Shown here: in pieces, positions 63,450-64,000 of the stretch
How positions within the stretch are numbered: position 1 is the stretch's first letter
Layout of the letters: each line of letters starts with the position of its first letter
From: Kovacikia minuta CCNUW1
Lineage (GTDB): Bacteria > Cyanobacteriota > Cyanobacteriia > Leptolyngbyales > Leptolyngbyaceae
Direction of reading: 5' to 3'
Assembly (NCBI RefSeq): GCF_020091585.1
Contig: NZ_CP083582.1
Span: forward strand, 1 to 64,000
DNA: 64,000 nt
The notes under the pieces: generated by a model
Database searches by the model: none
The model's input: only the letters and a program-made list of their open reading frames with translations
What the model was told of the DNA's origin: nothing
Made by a program: the position numbers and the translations under genes

Positions 63450-64000
63450 ATGCGTATCTCCCGATTGCATCAATTGCTCATCAACCCAATTGAAAAAGTA
63501 GCAGCGGGCGATCGGACTGCACCTGTCTCTGCCTCTATGGGCGTTTGGTTCGGTTTAAGTTTAGGATTTGCAGTTTTTTATGGTTTTTTAGGGCTACAAA
63601 AGGCATTTCGGTCTGCATACGTTGTTCAAGACGATGCGAGAGAGTATGTGTTTTGGATGCAGCGGTTTATCGATCCAGCGCTTTTCCCCCAGGATTTAAT
63701 CGCAGATTATTTTCAGTCGATTACCCCATCGGGATACGCGGCTCTTTACCAGTCAATGGCAACGTTGGGCATCCCCCCGCTACTGCTCAGCAAAGTTCTG
63801 CCCCTGGGTTTGGGGCTAGTGGCAACGGTCTATTGTTTTGGGGTTTGCCTTCAGATTTTTCCGGTTCCTGCAGCTGGGTTTGTGTCGTCTTTGCTCCTGA
63901 ACCAGAGTCTCTGGTTTAAGAGTGACCTGGCTTCTGCAACTCCCAAAGCGTTTATCTACCCGCTGTTTCTGGCATTCGTTTATTATTTGCTGCGACGCTC
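63450..64000 (+). CDS. Membrane protein, 3' end beyond window
   Basis: Open frame from ATG 63450 to the end of the window, at least 183 aa (MRISRLHQLLINPIEKVAAGDRTAPVSASMGVWFGLSLGFAVFYGFLGLQKAFRSAYVVQDDAREYVFWMQRFIDPALFPQDLIADYFQSITPSGYAALYQSM...). Hydrophobic segments about 32-50, 120-145, 148-165 and 170-180, separated by an Asp-rich loop (VVQDDAREYVFWMQRFIDPALF). This loop is like the first extracytoplasmic loop of GT-C-type glycosyltransferases, as in the larger membrane protein at 17189-19360, but the family cannot be fixed from the fragment. Confidence 0.75.
   Translation, partial: MRISRLHQLLINPIEKVAAGDRTAPVSASMGVWFGLSLGFAVFYGFLGLQKAFRSAYVVQDDAREYVFWMQRFIDPALFPQDLIADYFQSITPSGYAALYQSMATLGIPPLLLSKVLPLGLGLVATVYCFGVCLQIFPVPAAGFVSSLLLNQSLWFKSDLASATPKAFIYPLFLAFVYYLLRR

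Overview
The window looks like cyanobacterial chromosome. It carries psaC, a psb34/ssl1498-type photosystem assembly gene, a ChlP-like geranylgeranyl reductase family gene, cyanobacterial-type dnaA and mutS/mutL, and many copies of the HIP1 octamer GCGATCGC. Dispersed hairpin elements and heptanucleotide tandem repeats point towards a Leptolyngbya/Oscillatoria-like filamentous lineage, but that placement is inference. Almost every gene is housekeeping, interspersed with small accessory islands.

Layout: 1-7.3 kb holds dnaA, a YacP-like NYN nuclease, tRNA-Asn, a class V aminotransferase and mutS (reverse). 7.3-9.0 kb is an AT-rich island with an HExxH putative metallopeptidase. 9.0-17.1 kb holds an SRAP/YedK gene, psb34 with a textbook HLR1 (RpaB) site, a ChlP-like reductase, mutL, sufU, psaC, an Hpt protein and a GFA-family protein. 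17.2-21.5 kb holds a large membrane protein, a slipin and small hypotheticals. 22-27 kb holds an HdrB-like protein, acpP-fabF and a transketolase-like enzyme. 27-31.3 kb is an accessory block: vapBC-like genes, a five-gene reverse cluster (RelE-like toxin, Phd-like antitoxin, an exported repeat protein and two small unknowns) and a Uma2 nuclease. 31.6-38.3 kb holds the canonical transketolase, a porin, an Rrf2 regulator with cysteine synthase, and a J-domain protein. 38.5-47.1 kb holds a multi-PAS histidine kinase, a REC-PAS-kinase, an LCP protein and a sugar-binding lipoprotein. 47.4-59.6 kb mixes defence genes (a one-chain BsuBI/PstI-type restriction-modification fusion, and a TIR-nuclease gene split by an IS30-family element with a damaged nuclease gene behind it) with gmhB, a glycogen debranching enzyme and argG. 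59.6-64 kb holds a Vat-like acetyltransferase, comB, two small exported proteins, purK and a truncated membrane protein.

Three themes run through the window. First, eight single-base expansions, seven of them clearly in homopolymers, break the frame of seven genes (mutS, porin, histidine kinase twice, LCP, argG, a nuclease and comB). Removing one base each time restores the expected family sequence, and for argG and comB the expected length. These are most economically sequencing errors, so the genes should not be read as dead. Second, heptad/low-complexity repeats and hairpins have entered coding regions in frame (mutS twice, mutL, a sensor kinase, a solute-binding protein and purK) and are translated as charged or proline-rich linkers. 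Third, at least five families of MITE-like palindromic elements sit between genes.

The best candidates for undescribed biology are the five-gene toxin-antitoxin/exported-protein cluster at 27.7-30.6 kb, the single-chain PstI-type fusion, and the TIR-nuclease locus whose original reading frame can be rebuilt exactly by removing the insertion sequence and one 3-bp target copy.
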